Assembly: GCA_003452915.1 (NCBI GenBank)
Contig: DMMZ01000017.1
Coordinates: forward strand, 1,073 to 21,901
Reading direction: 5' to 3'
Origin: Clostridiales bacterium
GTDB taxonomy: Bacteria > Bacillota > Clostridia > Oscillospirales > CAG-382
DNA: 20,829 nt
Below the pieces are notes generated by a model, which saw only the letters and a list, made by a program, of their open reading frames with translations, made no database searches and had not been told where the DNA came from. The position numbers were made by a program, and so were the translations under genes. Below, one piece after another: positions 1 to 7,865 of the stretch. Position 1 is the first letter of the stretch, and every line of letters begins with the position of its first letter.

Positions 1-572
1 CCGTCAAGAACCATCTGATCGCCTGTATAAGCGTGGATTGTGGTCATAAAGCCCTTCTGGATAGGAGCAAGTTTGTTAAGAACGTTTGCCATAGGTGCAA
101 GGCAGTTTGTTGTGCAGGATGCAGCAGAAATGATTGTATCTTCTTTTGTAAGAACATTCTCGTTTACACCGAAAACAACTGTGGGAAGATCATTTCCTGC
201 CGGAGCAGAAATAACAACCTTCTTTGCGCCTGCATCGATATGAGCCTGTGCCTTAGCTTTTGATGTATAGAAGCCTGTGCATTCCAAAACTACATCAACA
301 CCTAACTGTCCCCAAGGAAGATCTTTTGCATCTTTAACTGCATAAATTGTGATTTCCTTGCCGTTTACAACAATAGAACTTTCTTTTGCAACGACTGTGT
401 CGCCAAGAGCATATCTGCCCTGTGCGGAATCATACTTCAAAAGATGAGCGAGCATTTTAGCATCGGTGAGGTCGTTGATTGCAACTATCTCATAGCCCTC
501 TGCACCAAACATCTGTCTGAATGCAAGACGACCAATACGTCCGAAACCGTTAATAGCAACTTTTACTGCCAT
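1..572 (-). CDS. gap: Glyceraldehyde-3-phosphate dehydrogenase, type I (5' part; C-terminus beyond left edge)
   Basis: Cytosolic glycolytic enzyme that oxidises glyceraldehyde 3-phosphate to 1,3-bisphosphoglycerate with NAD. The minus-strand frame is open from an ATG at 572 to the edge, giving 190 residues of a usual 330-340. The N-terminus reads MAVKVAINGFGRIGR, the Rossmann dinucleotide motif. Asp34 in the INDLTD segment fits NAD preference. The active-site motif ASCTTNCLAP puts the catalytic cysteine at residue 153, and the TTIHAYT segment with the catalytic histidine follows before the edge. A perfect ribosome binding site (GGAGGT) lies 8 bases upstream of the ATG and fixes the start. The gene stands apart from the operon upstream of it and has its own candidate promoter. 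Identity is very secure; only the C-terminal third is unseen. Confidence 0.97.
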   Translation of the reverse strand, partial: MAVKVAINGFGRIGRLAFRQMFGAEGYEIVAINDLTDAKMLAHLLKYDSAQGRYALGDTVVAKESSIVVNGKEITIYAVKDAKDLPWGQLGVDVVLECTGFYTSKAKAQAHIDAGAKKVVISAPAGNDLPTVVFGVNENVLTKEDTIISAASCTTNCLAPMANVLNKLAPIQKGFMTTIHAYTGDQMVLD

Positions 573-625
573 AATAAATATACCTCCAAAAATTATTTTT
601 ATTATTATTAGTTTTCAACTGTCTT

Positions 626-654
626 ATTTTATACCAAAAACCGCTAAAATACAA
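626..654 (-). promoter_or_regulatory. Candidate sigma-A promoter of gap
   Basis: On the minus strand, TTGTAT (649-654) and TAAAAT (626-631) are separated by 17 bases, about 55 bases before the gap start codon. The -35 match is moderate. AACCGCT at 639-645 (plus strand), inside the spacer, is the exact inverted partner of AGCGGTT at 689-695, so a looping or dimeric operator is possible. The promoter is inferred from sequence only. Confidence 0.5.
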
Positions 655-708
655 GAGGCATAGCAAAAATTTTCCATATTTGAAAAAAAGCGGTTAATTT
701 TATTAAAA

Positions 709-731
709 TTTTTAGGTAAAACGACTAAAAA
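709..731 (-). terminator. Weak AT-rich hairpin after the radical SAM gene
   Basis: Just after the stop codon of the radical SAM gene, minus-strand TTTTTAG and CTAAAAA can form a 7-bp stem around a 9-base loop, followed by a short T run. The stem holds one G-C pair only, so this is a poor intrinsic terminator. It is listed because no better end for the long leftward operon is visible before gap. Confidence 0.3.
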
Positions 732-735
732 GATT

Positions 736-1335
736 TTAAATTAACTCTCGTATACGTAATTTTACTCCTGCTTTATCTGCTATTTGTTTGCAAAGTTCTA
801 TTTCATCCTTGGTTAGTGTATGTCTGACAACAGAAAACATAACATTTTTAACATATGGAACGCATTCTTTTCCAAACTCAATAAGCGATTCGTATGCCTT
901 TTTACCGTAAACAGGAAGGCATATTTTCTCGTAGCTTTCAGCATCTGCGGTGTTAAGACTGATGGAAACGGTATCGATGATATCCTTGAACAGGGGAGCC
1001 ACATTAAGTTTATTTATAAGATTAGCTTGACCATTTGTGTTAAGCCTTATCGGTTTGCTGTACTTTTCTTTTAAGTTTTTCGCAATTTCTATAAGTTCAT
1101 TTAAACGCATAGTTGGCTCGCCGTAACCGCAAAAAACAATTTCGTTGTATTTTTTAATATCATACTTTTCAAAGTCGGCAAGAACCTCTTCGATAGTAGG
1201 CTCACGCTCCAGCCAAAGAGAATTACTGCCGTATGCACCGTCACCATTATTGCGTATGCAAAAGGTACAGCGGTTTGTACAGCAGTTTGTAAGATTTATA
1301 TAAATGTTATTTTCAACAATGTAGGTAATGGTCAT
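736..1335 (-). CDS. TatD family-associated radical SAM protein
   Basis: Small radical SAM protein of 199 residues. Cys19, Cys23 and Cys26 form the CxxxCxxC motif (CTNRCTFC) that binds the 4Fe-4S cluster used to cleave S-adenosylmethionine. VFCGYGEPT near residue 70 is the GGEP-like motif that contacts SAM. The size, the N-terminus TITYIVENNIYINLTN and the overlap with tatD match the TatD-linked radical SAM family, whose substrate is unknown to me. I chose ATG 1335, not TTG 1347: GAGG sits 6 bases before the ATG, whereas the TTG overlaps that site. The gene starts inside the 3' end of tatD with a 23-base overlap, so the two are translated from one message and are probably functionally linked. 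The family call is firm; the reaction is not known. Confidence 0.88.
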   Translation of the reverse strand: MTITYIVENNIYINLTNCCTNRCTFCIRNNGDGAYGSNSLWLEREPTIEEVLADFEKYDIKKYNEIVFCGYGEPTMRLNELIEIAKNLKEKYSKPIRLNTNGQANLINKLNVAPLFKDIIDTVSISLNTADAESYEKICLPVYGKKAYESLIEFGKECVPYVKNVMFSVVRHTLTKDEIELCKQIADKAGVKLRIRELI

Positions 1336-2101
1336 TTTTTTCCTCAATTCGAAAGAATCTTCGTGCGTTTTCTGTAGTAATTTTCTCTATATGTTCAGGT
1401 GTAACCCCTCTGATTTCTGCAATTTTTTTTATAGTATGCTCCATATAGCTCGAATCGTTTCGCTGTCCTCTGAACGGATGGGGCGTGAGGTAAGGGGAAT
1501 CTGTCTCAACCATCAGTCTGTCTTCATCAATCATTGCGACAACCTCGGGCAGTGTTTTTGCGTTTTTATAGGTAACAACACCGGTAATTGAGATATACCA
1601 GCCTGCTTTCAATAAAATTCTTGCACTTTCCACGCTGCCCGAATAACTATGGAAAACTCCCTTAACTTTTGGGAAAGAAAGTGTCATATCGATACATTCC
1701 ATATGTGCTTCACGGTCATGAATTATAACAGGGAAGCCTGTTTTTTCGGCAAGCTGCATTTGTTCTTTAAAAATTAGTCTTTGAACATCCCTCGGTGAAA
1801 AATCATAATGAAAATCAAGCCCGATTTCACCAATTGCGACTACCTTTTTATGTTCAAGCATCTTTTTAAGTTGTGAGATGTAATTCATTGGCACACTCTT
1901 TGCGTCGTGCGGATGAACGCCCACCGAAGCATAAATCTGTGTGTATTTTTCGGCAAGTTCAATTGAACTGCGTGAGGTTTCCATATCGCAGCCGATATTT
2001 ATTATATTTTCCACACCTTTTGCGGTGAAGAGATAGTTTAATACAGAATCTCTGTCATCGTCAAAACGTCTGTCGTCATAATGTGCATGAGAATCAAACA
2101 T
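1313..2101 (-). CDS. tatD: TatD family metal-dependent hydrolase (DNase)
   Basis: Cytosolic TIM-barrel hydrolase of 262 residues, the normal TatD length; family members are metal-dependent 3'-5' exonucleases acting on DNA or RNA ends. Metal ligands expected for the family are visible: His5 and His7 in MFDSHAHYDD, Glu92 in AIGEIGLDFHYD, His128 in VIIHDRE, His151 in VFHSYSG and Asp201 in VETDSPYLTPHP. The ATG at 2101 follows GAGGAAATT, a good ribosome binding site. The gene lies downstream of metG, as in many Firmicutes, but here a membrane-protein gene separates the two. It overlaps the radical SAM gene by 23 bases. The family assignment is very secure; the physiological substrate is not shown by sequence. 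Confidence 0.95.
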   Translation of the reverse strand: MFDSHAHYDDRRFDDDRDSVLNYLFTAKGVENIINIGCDMETSRSSIELAEKYTQIYASVGVHPHDAKSVPMNYISQLKKMLEHKKVVAIGEIGLDFHYDFSPRDVQRLIFKEQMQLAEKTGFPVIIHDREAHMECIDMTLSFPKVKGVFHSYSGSVESARILLKAGWYISITGVVTYKNAKTLPEVVAMIDEDRLMVETDSPYLTPHPFRGQRNDSSYMEHTIKKIAEIRGVTPEHIEKITTENARRFFRIEEKNDHYLHC

Positions 2102-2115
2102 AATTTCCTCTAAAA

Positions 2116-2679
2116 TTAAACATTTACATCATTATATTCGATTTCTTTTTTTTGTTGTTCGCTTATTTTAAAAGAAATAGTTATACCACAACAAATAAAA
2201 AACAGTATGTTTATTGTTGTAAAAAACCAACTACTTGAAATCGGAATTAATAAAACATAAAAAATGATACTTAGAATAAAACAAATCAATCCTACATGAT
2301 GCATAATACTTATTATTTTCTTCTTGGTTGATAAAAATACTATTAATAATATTGATATTGAAGTCATGATGCTAAAAACGGATTGTAAAGAAAGAATCAA
2401 ACCGCCAAATATCAACATTACATAAAAAGCATAACATTGAAATAAAACTGATAATATAAAAAATACCAAAAATATTGTTTTAATACCGTTGTGACTTTTT
2501 TCTGATAATGAATACCAGATATCTTCATTTTTCTTGTAAACAAACAAGGAAAAGAATGGCATATATATATAACAAAATATTAAATACCAATTAGCATTAT
2601 AAGAAAACATAAAAATGTTTATAATAAAAAACGCAAATGAACATATACAAGTTATCAAAGGTAAATTATCTCTGTTCAA
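2116..2679 (-). CDS. Orphan integral membrane protein, very AT-rich
   Basis: 187 residues that I do not recognise. About six hydrophobic helices run from residue 8 to 170, with polar loops containing KKNED and SEKSHNG, and a charged tail (SEQQKKEIEYND). No catalytic motif is visible. The start is TTG at 2679: GAGAGG lies 8 bases upstream and the only upstream ATG is closed at once by a stop. It sits 74 bases after metG and 14 bases before tatD, so it is probably co-transcribed. Three 60-base rows I counted hold 20-25% G+C, against 32-43% in metG, so the gene looks like a late insertion between metG and tatD. It could be an immunity-like or stress membrane protein, but nothing proves a role. 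Confidence 0.7.
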   Translation of the reverse strand: MNRDNLPLITCICSFAFFIINIFMFSYNANWYLIFCYIYMPFFSLFVYKKNEDIWYSLSEKSHNGIKTIFLVFFILSVLFQCYAFYVMLIFGGLILSLQSVFSIMTSISILLIVFLSTKKKIISIMHHVGLICFILSIIFYVLLIPISSSWFFTTINILFFICCGITISFKISEQQKKEIEYNDVNV

Positions 2680-2753
2680 ATTAAATACCTCTCATATAAT
2701 TAATATAATACTAGGAAATTAAGTTGTTAATCGTTAACTTTTATATTTTTATC

Positions 2754-4715
2754 TTACCTTACCTGACTTCCTATTTCTGTTTTCTCGTCTACGAATACAA
2801 CCCTAACATCATCACCGCTTGAAGCAGCGAGAATCATACCGTTGCTGTCAACTCCTCTGAGCTTGACTGGCTTTAAATTTGCAACAAGAATTAACTTCTT
2901 ACCGACAAGATCAGCAGGGGAGTAGAAATTTGCGATACCAGAAACGACCTGTCTTTTTTCTGTTCCTATATCGACTATCAGTTTTAAAAGTTTATCTGAC
3001 TTCGGTACAGGTTCACATTCAATAACCTGACCAACTGTTAATTTTACTTTATTAAAGTCTTCGATTCCGATCAATCCGTTATCGGTTTGTTCTTCTGTTT
3101 CTTCAACAGTTTGAACAGTTTTCGTCTGTTTTGCCTTTGCGACTGCCAATTCCTCAAAAAACTTTTTCTCGTCAATACGTGCGAATAAAATCTGAGCTTT
3201 TCCAAGTTTTCTGCCTGCGCAGGGGTAGGTAAAGCTGTCAAAATTCTCAAAAACACGCTCGTTTTGGTTAAATGAAAATATCGAAGCAATTCTATCCGAA
3301 GTGTCGGGAATGAACGGTGACAATAAAACAGAAGCTATTCTGATGCTCTCGGCAAGGTTGGAAAGTACATTTCCAAGCACTTCTTTTTTGCCCTCGTCCT
3401 TAGCCAGCACCCAAGGTGCAGTCTCGTCAATATATTTGTTGCAGCTTTTAAGCAGGCTTAAAACAACCTCGCAGGCATCAGCTATTCGATAGCCATCCAT
3501 TAGGTTGACATAATCTTTTACACTGCTTAAAACAACATTCTTTAAAGTAACTGCGAACTCATCATCATTCCTATTATTTTGGGGTATAACACCGTTAAAG
3601 TATTGATTTATCATCGCTGCCGTACGTGAAACAAGGTTGCCGAGTGTGTTTGCAAGATCGGAATTTGTACGTTTGACCATAGCCTCGTAGGTAATACTGC
3701 CGTCGTTGTTATAACCCATCTCGGAGAGCAGATAATATCTGACAGCGTCAAGCCCGAACAGCTTCATAAGGTCCTCACCGTAAATAACATTGCCCTTAGA
3801 CTTGCTCATCTTGTCCTCGCCGAACAATAACCACGGATGACCGAGAACCATTTTAGGAAGCGGTTCACCCAGTGCAAGCATAACAGCAGGCCAGTAAATA
3901 GTGTGGAAGCGAACAATATCCTTGCCGATTACATGAACATCGGCAGGCCAATATTTTTTATAAAGTTCGCTGCAATTACTCGGACTTGGTTCGATTGGAT
4001 CATATCCCAAGGCGGTTGCGTAATTCGAAAGTGCGTCTATCCAAACGTAAATAACGTGCCCTTTATCGAACTCAACAGGAATTCCCCAGTCAAAGCTGCT
4101 TCTCGAAACACAAAGATCCTGAAGTCCGGGCTTGAGGAAATTATTAATCATCTCGTTCTTTCTCGAAACCGGGGTGATAAAATCGTTATTCTCTATATAT
4201 TTTATAAGTTGATCCTGATATTTTGAAAGTCTGAGGAAATATGCTTCTTCCTTAGCTTTGATACATTTTGCTCCACATGTCGGGCAGCAGCCATCACTTA
4301 ACTGCGATTCTGTCCAGAACGACTCGCAGGGAGTGCAGTAATGTCCCTCGTATGCACTCTTGTAAATGTCGCCCTGTTCATACAATTTAGTAAAAATATG
4401 CTGCACTGATTTTACATGATAATCGTCGGTTGTACGGATAAATTTATCATAGCTAATATTAAAAGAGTCCCAGATATTCTTTATATCACCAGCAACTTCG
4501 TCAACATACTTTTTTGGGGAGATACCTTTTTCCTGTGCACATGCCTGAATTTTTTGACCATGTTCATCAGTACCCGTAAGAAAGAAAACATCAAAACCAC
4601 GCATCCTCTTATATCTCGCTATAGCATCGGTGAGGATAGCCTCGTATATGTTGCCGATATGAGGCTTTTTGGAAGCGTAAACAATCGCTGTTGTTATATA
4701 GAATTTTTCTTTCAT
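2754..4715 (-). CDS. metG: Methionyl-tRNA synthetase with C-terminal tRNA-binding domain
   Basis: Class I aminoacyl-tRNA synthetase that charges initiator and elongator tRNA-Met with methionine. In 653 residues it shows the HIGN signature at 19-23 (KPHIGNIYEA), a zinc knuckle with Cys127, Cys130, Cys144 and Cys147, the KMSKS loop at 302-306, the anticodon-binding helical domain, and from about residue 550 an OB-fold tRNA-binding domain (KLTVGQVIECEPVPKSDKL). Length and order match the homodimeric long form of Firmicutes. The ATG at 4715 overlaps the tadA stop by four bases (ATGA), with GGGAG 10 bases upstream. No T-box leader is visible because the gene lies inside an operon. Confidence 0.98.
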   Translation of the reverse strand: MKEKFYITTAIVYASKKPHIGNIYEAILTDAIARYKRMRGFDVFFLTGTDEHGQKIQACAQEKGISPKKYVDEVAGDIKNIWDSFNISYDKFIRTTDDYHVKSVQHIFTKLYEQGDIYKSAYEGHYCTPCESFWTESQLSDGCCPTCGAKCIKAKEEAYFLRLSKYQDQLIKYIENNDFITPVSRKNEMINNFLKPGLQDLCVSRSSFDWGIPVEFDKGHVIYVWIDALSNYATALGYDPIEPSPSNCSELYKKYWPADVHVIGKDIVRFHTIYWPAVMLALGEPLPKMVLGHPWLLFGEDKMSKSKGNVIYGEDLMKLFGLDAVRYYLLSEMGYNNDGSITYEAMVKRTNSDLANTLGNLVSRTAAMINQYFNGVIPQNNRNDDEFAVTLKNVVLSSVKDYVNLMDGYRIADACEVVLSLLKSCNKYIDETAPWVLAKDEGKKEVLGNVLSNLAESIRIASVLLSPFIPDTSDRIASIFSFNQNERVFENFDSFTYPCAGRKLGKAQILFARIDEKKFFEELAVAKAKQTKTVQTVEETEEQTDNGLIGIEDFNKVKLTVGQVIECEPVPKSDKLLKLIVDIGTEKRQVVSGIANFYSPADLVGKKLILVANLKPVKLRGVDSNGMILAASSGDDVRVVFVDEKTEIGSQVR

Positions 4716-5182
4716 AGTAATCTAACTCCCTTTTTGTTAATTCTGAGTTGCATAAAAAAATCTGATAAAAGTCCGGCACATTCTTCTTCAAGAATACCGC
4801 CTGTAACTTCATATTTGTGGTTAAAAGCATAATCGGCTATGTTAAAAACACTGCCAAAAACACCTGCCTTTTTATCATAACCGCCGAAAACAACACGTTT
4901 AATTCGTGAATTTATTATCGCTCCTGCACACATAGGACAGGGTTCTAGCGTTACATAAAGCGTACAGTCCTCCAGCCGCCAGACACCAAGCTTTTTACAG
5001 GCTCTGTCGATGGCAATTATCTCGGCATGAAGCAGAGAATTATTTTTCTTTTCACGTAAATTATAACCTGACGAAACGATTTTATTATCTTTGACAATAA
5101 CCGCACCTATCGGTACTTCACCGAGAGAAGCGGCTTTTTTTGCCCTTTTAATTGCTTGAGACATAAAGAAAATGTCGTCCAT
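4712..5182 (-). CDS. tadA: tRNA-specific adenosine-34 deaminase
   Basis: Zinc enzyme that converts adenosine 34 to inosine in the anticodon of tRNA-Arg(ACG). It has 156 residues, a normal length. HAE at 52-54 supplies a zinc-binding histidine and the catalytic glutamate; PCPMC at 81-85 supplies Cys82 and Cys85. The C-terminal NHKYEVTGGILEEEC stretch is typical. I chose ATG 5182 rather than the in-frame TTG at 5200: AAGGG lies 8 bases before the ATG, and the longer form would overlap the preceding CPBP gene. With this start the gap to that gene is 10 bases, and the tadA stop overlaps the metG start, so CPBP-tadA-metG look translationally linked. Confidence 0.96.
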   Translation of the reverse strand: MDDIFFMSQAIKRAKKAASLGEVPIGAVIVKDNKIVSSGYNLREKKNNSLLHAEIIAIDRACKKLGVWRLEDCTLYVTLEPCPMCAGAIINSRIKRVVFGGYDKKAGVFGSVFNIADYAFNHKYEVTGGILEEECAGLLSDFFMQLRINKKGVRLL

Positions 5183-5192
5183 TAATTTGCCC

Positions 5193-6197
5193 TTAAACAA
5201 AGAATTCGAATATCATAGTTACTATATATAAAAATATGAAAAATACCGTAAATCCGTTAAGAAATGCAATAACGGAATATTGACTTCTTATAAGTTTAGG
5301 CTTATCGGGAGGAGTTATATGATGCATAGTTTTGATACGGAAATATTTGTTTCTAAAGAAATAAACCAATCCTATAACACCTGTGACTATTAATCCGATA
5401 ACTATAATACCAATTAACGCAGTTTCAAAAATTTCTTCCATTTCGATATTAATCGCTTTTTGCGCTGCAAAACCTGCAGTTATTGAAAATGCGTTGTTTA
5501 CAAGATGAATCAATGCCCCATACCATATTGTGCCTGTTTTAATATATAGAAAGCCTGCTAGCAAACCGAATCCGGTAGCAAAAACAACCCTGTTTGGACC
5601 AATATGCATAGTTCCGAATACTACGCTTGATACTATCAAAGCAAACACTTTACCATAAGGCATTAGTGAACGGAGTAAAACACCTCTGAAAGCCCATTCT
5701 TCAAAAATTGCTGGTACAATAGCCACTAAAACGAAAACCAGTATTATGCCAGTCACACTCTGAGGTAAATTAGATTCAATATCGTTAAAACGCTCTAACA
5801 AATCTTTAAAAAGTAAATTTATTATAACGTTAATTATATAACCTGTACCTAGTGCGAAGGGAAGGTAAAGCCAGAATTTTTTGGGAGGTTGTGTATTAAT
5901 TTTAAAACTCTCGGAAAATTTTATTCCTGCTTTTTTGGCAAGGTATAAAAATGGTAATACAAAAGTTAAGATTGATGAGATAATCAGTAAAGAGTACCAA
6001 GAAACCTCGGTATTAAAAGATGGGCCGAAAATATCGACAAGAAAATAATATAAATCAGCTGTAAAGAGATACCCCAACAATAATAGAGTAAGCATTATAC
6101 TTGAACTAAAAATTGCAAGGCTGAATATCTTTCTTGTATTTTTTTCATGTAACATATTTTGATTATATTCATATTGATTGATAAATTTATGTTGCAC
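5193..6197 (-). CDS. CPBP family intramembrane glutamic endopeptidase
   Basis: Polytopic membrane protease of the CAAX-processing/bacteriocin-immunity (Abi, CPBP) family, 334 residues. The three family motifs are present: EEWAFR at 166-171 (catalytic Glu pair and Arg), FGTMH at 194-198, and HLVNN at 231-235. Helices lie near residues 25-48, 67-87, 110-130, 150-165, 185-235, 258-280 and 308-330. The start is GTG at 6197; AAAGGGG lies 13 bases upstream, slightly far, and an in-frame stop closes further extension. It is the first gene of the leftward operon with tadA and metG. That partnership is unusual and gives no clear hint of its substrate, which could be a prenylated or signal-bearing peptide. 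Confidence 0.9.
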   Translation of the reverse strand: MQHKFINQYEYNQNMLHEKNTRKIFSLAIFSSSIMLTLLLLGYLFTADLYYFLVDIFGPSFNTEVSWYSLLIISSILTFVLPFLYLAKKAGIKFSESFKINTQPPKKFWLYLPFALGTGYIINVIINLLFKDLLERFNDIESNLPQSVTGIILVFVLVAIVPAIFEEWAFRGVLLRSLMPYGKVFALIVSSVVFGTMHIGPNRVVFATGFGLLAGFLYIKTGTIWYGALIHLVNNAFSITAGFAAQKAINIEMEEIFETALIGIIVIGLIVTGVIGLVYFFRNKYFRIKTMHHITPPDKPKLIRSQYSVIAFLNGFTVFFIFLYIVTMIFEFFV

Positions 6198-6226
6198 TTG
6201 GATAGCTCAACCCCTTTCAAAATATT

Positions 6227-6255
6227 ATTGTATCACAAAGAAAAAATTAAATCAA
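6227..6255 (-). promoter_or_regulatory. Sigma-A-type promoter of the CPBP-tadA-metG operon
   Basis: On the minus strand TTGATT (6250-6255) and TACAAT (6227-6232) are spaced by exactly 17 bases, with TG one base before the -10 giving an extended form. The position, about 30 bases before the CPBP start, is right. Sequence match only. Confidence 0.7.
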
Positions 6256-6445
6256 TTGCATTTTTCAATAATATTGATTTAACTAATATCGTAAAAATGC
6301 GTAGCAATTTTCTAATGCCGACTAAAGAAGGTTTAATTTTATATTTTACTTGTGTCGGCAATATTATATACTGATTGAGACTAATTATTTAAGTCAAAGC
6401 GCCGTAAAAGGTTACGACTCTTTGGTTTTATGTTGGTTTATAATA

Positions 6446-7231
6446 TTATGAATTTGTATCGTTGAAAAATTTTAGTATCAACTCCACTTTATCTTTCACA
6501 CCTCCGAATGCATCAAAATCAACGCCTTCAGCAATTGTGCTATCGGGGTTGGAGTGCTTTCGATTCTCAACATTGTTTATTTTCGTACATATAACAGCTA
6601 ACATTTTGAGAATTACTTTTTTCAACTCAACTGCATATTCGTTGTCATTATACATTTCAGATAATAAAATCTCTCTGCATTCCCAAATATGTGGCAATGT
6701 TTTGACTAAAGATAGTGCTTTTTCTTGATTATTGGCTTTTAAATACAAAAAGCAGAGATTTGCCATAACGCTACTACGCAGTTTTGTACTTGTACTTTTT
6801 TCGAGAACACGTTCAGATAATGAAATAGCTTCGTTTACTAATTCGGTATTTACTTCATTGTTATTTTTTAAAGTTAATGTTAATGCGAGTTCTGCCAATA
6901 CACCATTGCTATTTGGATAAATCCTTGCTGCTTCTCTTAAAAGGCTTATAGCATCATCAAGCTGACCACACGATCTGAATTTATGGACATTTGGGAATAT
7001 TTCGTTCAGGTTAATTGAAATTCGTATTTCTTCCATTCCGATAAGTTCATCAACGGATACATCAAAATAATTTGCTATAAACGGTAGCATGGTTATATCG
7101 GGGTAAGTAGAATTATTCTCCCAACGGCTTATAGCTTGCGCAGATACACTTAATATTTCAGCAAGTTGTTCCTGAGTAAGATCTCGTTGAAATCTCAGCT
7201 TTCTTAAATTTTTACCAATGTTTATTTCCAT
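6446..7231 (-). CDS. XRE-family transcriptional regulator with TPR-like C-terminal domain
   Basis: 261 residues. Residues 6-62 form a Cro/C1 helix-turn-helix: LRKLRFQRDLTQEQLAEILSV, then SAQAISRWEN as the recognition helix and a DITMLPFIANYFDVSVDELIG tail. Residues 75-200 are helical and resemble TPR repeats (DDAISLLREAARIYPNS, EKALSLVKTL). Such proteins are cytosolic DNA-binding regulators, often sensing a peptide or a partner protein through the TPR part. ATG 7231 follows AAGGAGAG at ideal distance. The gene is monocistronic, and a perfect 7-bp palindrome lies between its -35 and -10 boxes, which suggests autoregulation. The target genes are not known; the CPBP operon downstream has its own promoter. 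Confidence 0.88.
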   Translation of the reverse strand: MEINIGKNLRKLRFQRDLTQEQLAEILSVSAQAISRWENNSTYPDITMLPFIANYFDVSVDELIGMEEIRISINLNEIFPNVHKFRSCGQLDDAISLLREAARIYPNSNGVLAELALTLTLKNNNEVNTELVNEAISLSERVLEKSTSTKLRSSVMANLCFLYLKANNQEKALSLVKTLPHIWECREILLSEMYNDNEYAVELKKVILKMLAVICTKINNVENRKHSNPDSTIAEGVDFDAFGGVKDKVELILKFFNDTNS

Positions 7232-7299
7232 AGTTATAACTCTCCTTGAAAATATTTTGGAAGCTTCCGTAATAACTATACAACAACAGCTTAATAGTT

Positions 7300-7329
7300 A
7301 CTATATCTCATTTGATGAGATTGAATCAA
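7300..7329 (-). promoter_or_regulatory. Promoter and palindromic operator of the XRE gene
   Basis: Minus-strand TTGATT (7324-7329) and TATAGT (7300-7305) with an 18-base spacer. The spacer is almost filled by a perfect inverted repeat, ATCTCAT (7305-7311), three bases, ATGAGAT (7315-7321). A second imperfect dyad, TAGTTACTA, overlaps the -10 at 7295-7303. A repressor on this palindrome would block RNA polymerase. The palindrome is certain; that the XRE protein binds it is inference. Confidence 0.6.
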
Positions 7330-7381
7330 CTAAAGTGAGAGTTTACAGATTATTTTAACTTTTATAACCGTAGTATATCAT

Positions 7382-7405
7382 AAAAAAGTGACATTTCCAA
7401 TCACT
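7382..7405 (-). terminator. Intrinsic terminator candidate after the rsgA-smORF-GNAT transcript
   Basis: Minus-strand AGTGA (7401-7405) and TCACT (7387-7391) form a 5-bp stem with a 9-base loop, followed directly by six T. It lies 42 bases after the last codon of the GNAT remnant and before the XRE promoter, so the position fits. The short stem keeps the call tentative. Confidence 0.5.
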
Positions 7406-7446
7406 ACATAAAGAATGCAATCATATAAAAAGTTTAATTATAGACA

Positions 7447-7849
7447 TCAATTAAAAACACCATCATCGATTCTGCGTACAACACTATTAGTGTAAGCGGT
7501 AAAATATTTCAACCAAAAGCCACTAGCTGTTGGGTTAAAGCTTTTAAAATCAACACCAAGACGTGTATAACCTTCGCTTTTTAAAGTTAATATCAAAAAG
7601 TTAAGTAAATTCCGATAAACATCCTTACTTCTGTGTTCGTGGAGACAATATGCACCGCAGATGTTCATCATACTGCTGTCCTCGCACGCAAAATTTTCAC
7701 CGCTGTTCATTACTTCAATAAATGCGATTATATCACTACCGTAATATGCTCCAAATATTCGGCTTTTTCTTCCGCTCTTCTTCATAATTGCTTTTTGCAA
7801 GTGCAGCAGCTTCTTCTATGTGGTTGTTTGTGAAATTGAATATTTGCAT
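7447..7849 (-). pseudogene. GNAT N-acetyltransferase remnant, frameshifted and internally shortened
   Basis: A good ribosome binding site (GGAGG, 7 bases) precedes ATG 7849. The first frame reads MQIFNFTNNHIEEAAALAKS then NYEEER, a GNAT-type N-terminus, but it stops at 7736 after 37 codons. A second frame, open from 7800 to 7447, carries SRIFGAYYGSDIIAFIEV, NICGAYCLHEHR and the C-terminal GFWLKYFTAYTNSVVRRIDD. In relatives I recall, these end segments are separated by well over 100 residues of acyl-CoA-binding domain; here they almost abut. The simplest reading is an internal deletion plus a frame change around 7755-7775. A start at TTG 7800 has no ribosome binding site. The remnant is the last member of the rsgA transcript. 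The two-frame structure is seen; the size of the deletion is recollection. Confidence 0.75.
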
Positions 7850-7865
7850 ATATTTTCCTCCAAAA

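Noticed and set aside
736..1347. Longer radical SAM protein from TTG 1347
   Set aside because: The TTG overlaps the GAGG ribosome binding site of the ATG at 1335, and the family N-terminus begins there.
4712..5200. Longer tadA from TTG 5200
   Set aside because: It would overlap the preceding CPBP gene and skip the good AAGGG site serving ATG 5182.
6316..6360. TGCCGAC...GTCGGCA dyad, and a similar CCGAC...GTCGG dyad at 9788-9841, as a shared regulatory element
   Set aside because: The arms are short, the loops are 31 and 44 bases, and the flanks differ, so chance is likely in this AT-rich setting.
6159..6374. 71-residue plus-strand ORF near the CPBP promoter
   Set aside because: It overlaps the CPBP start and its promoter, has no ribosome binding site, and looks like translated AT-rich intergenic DNA.
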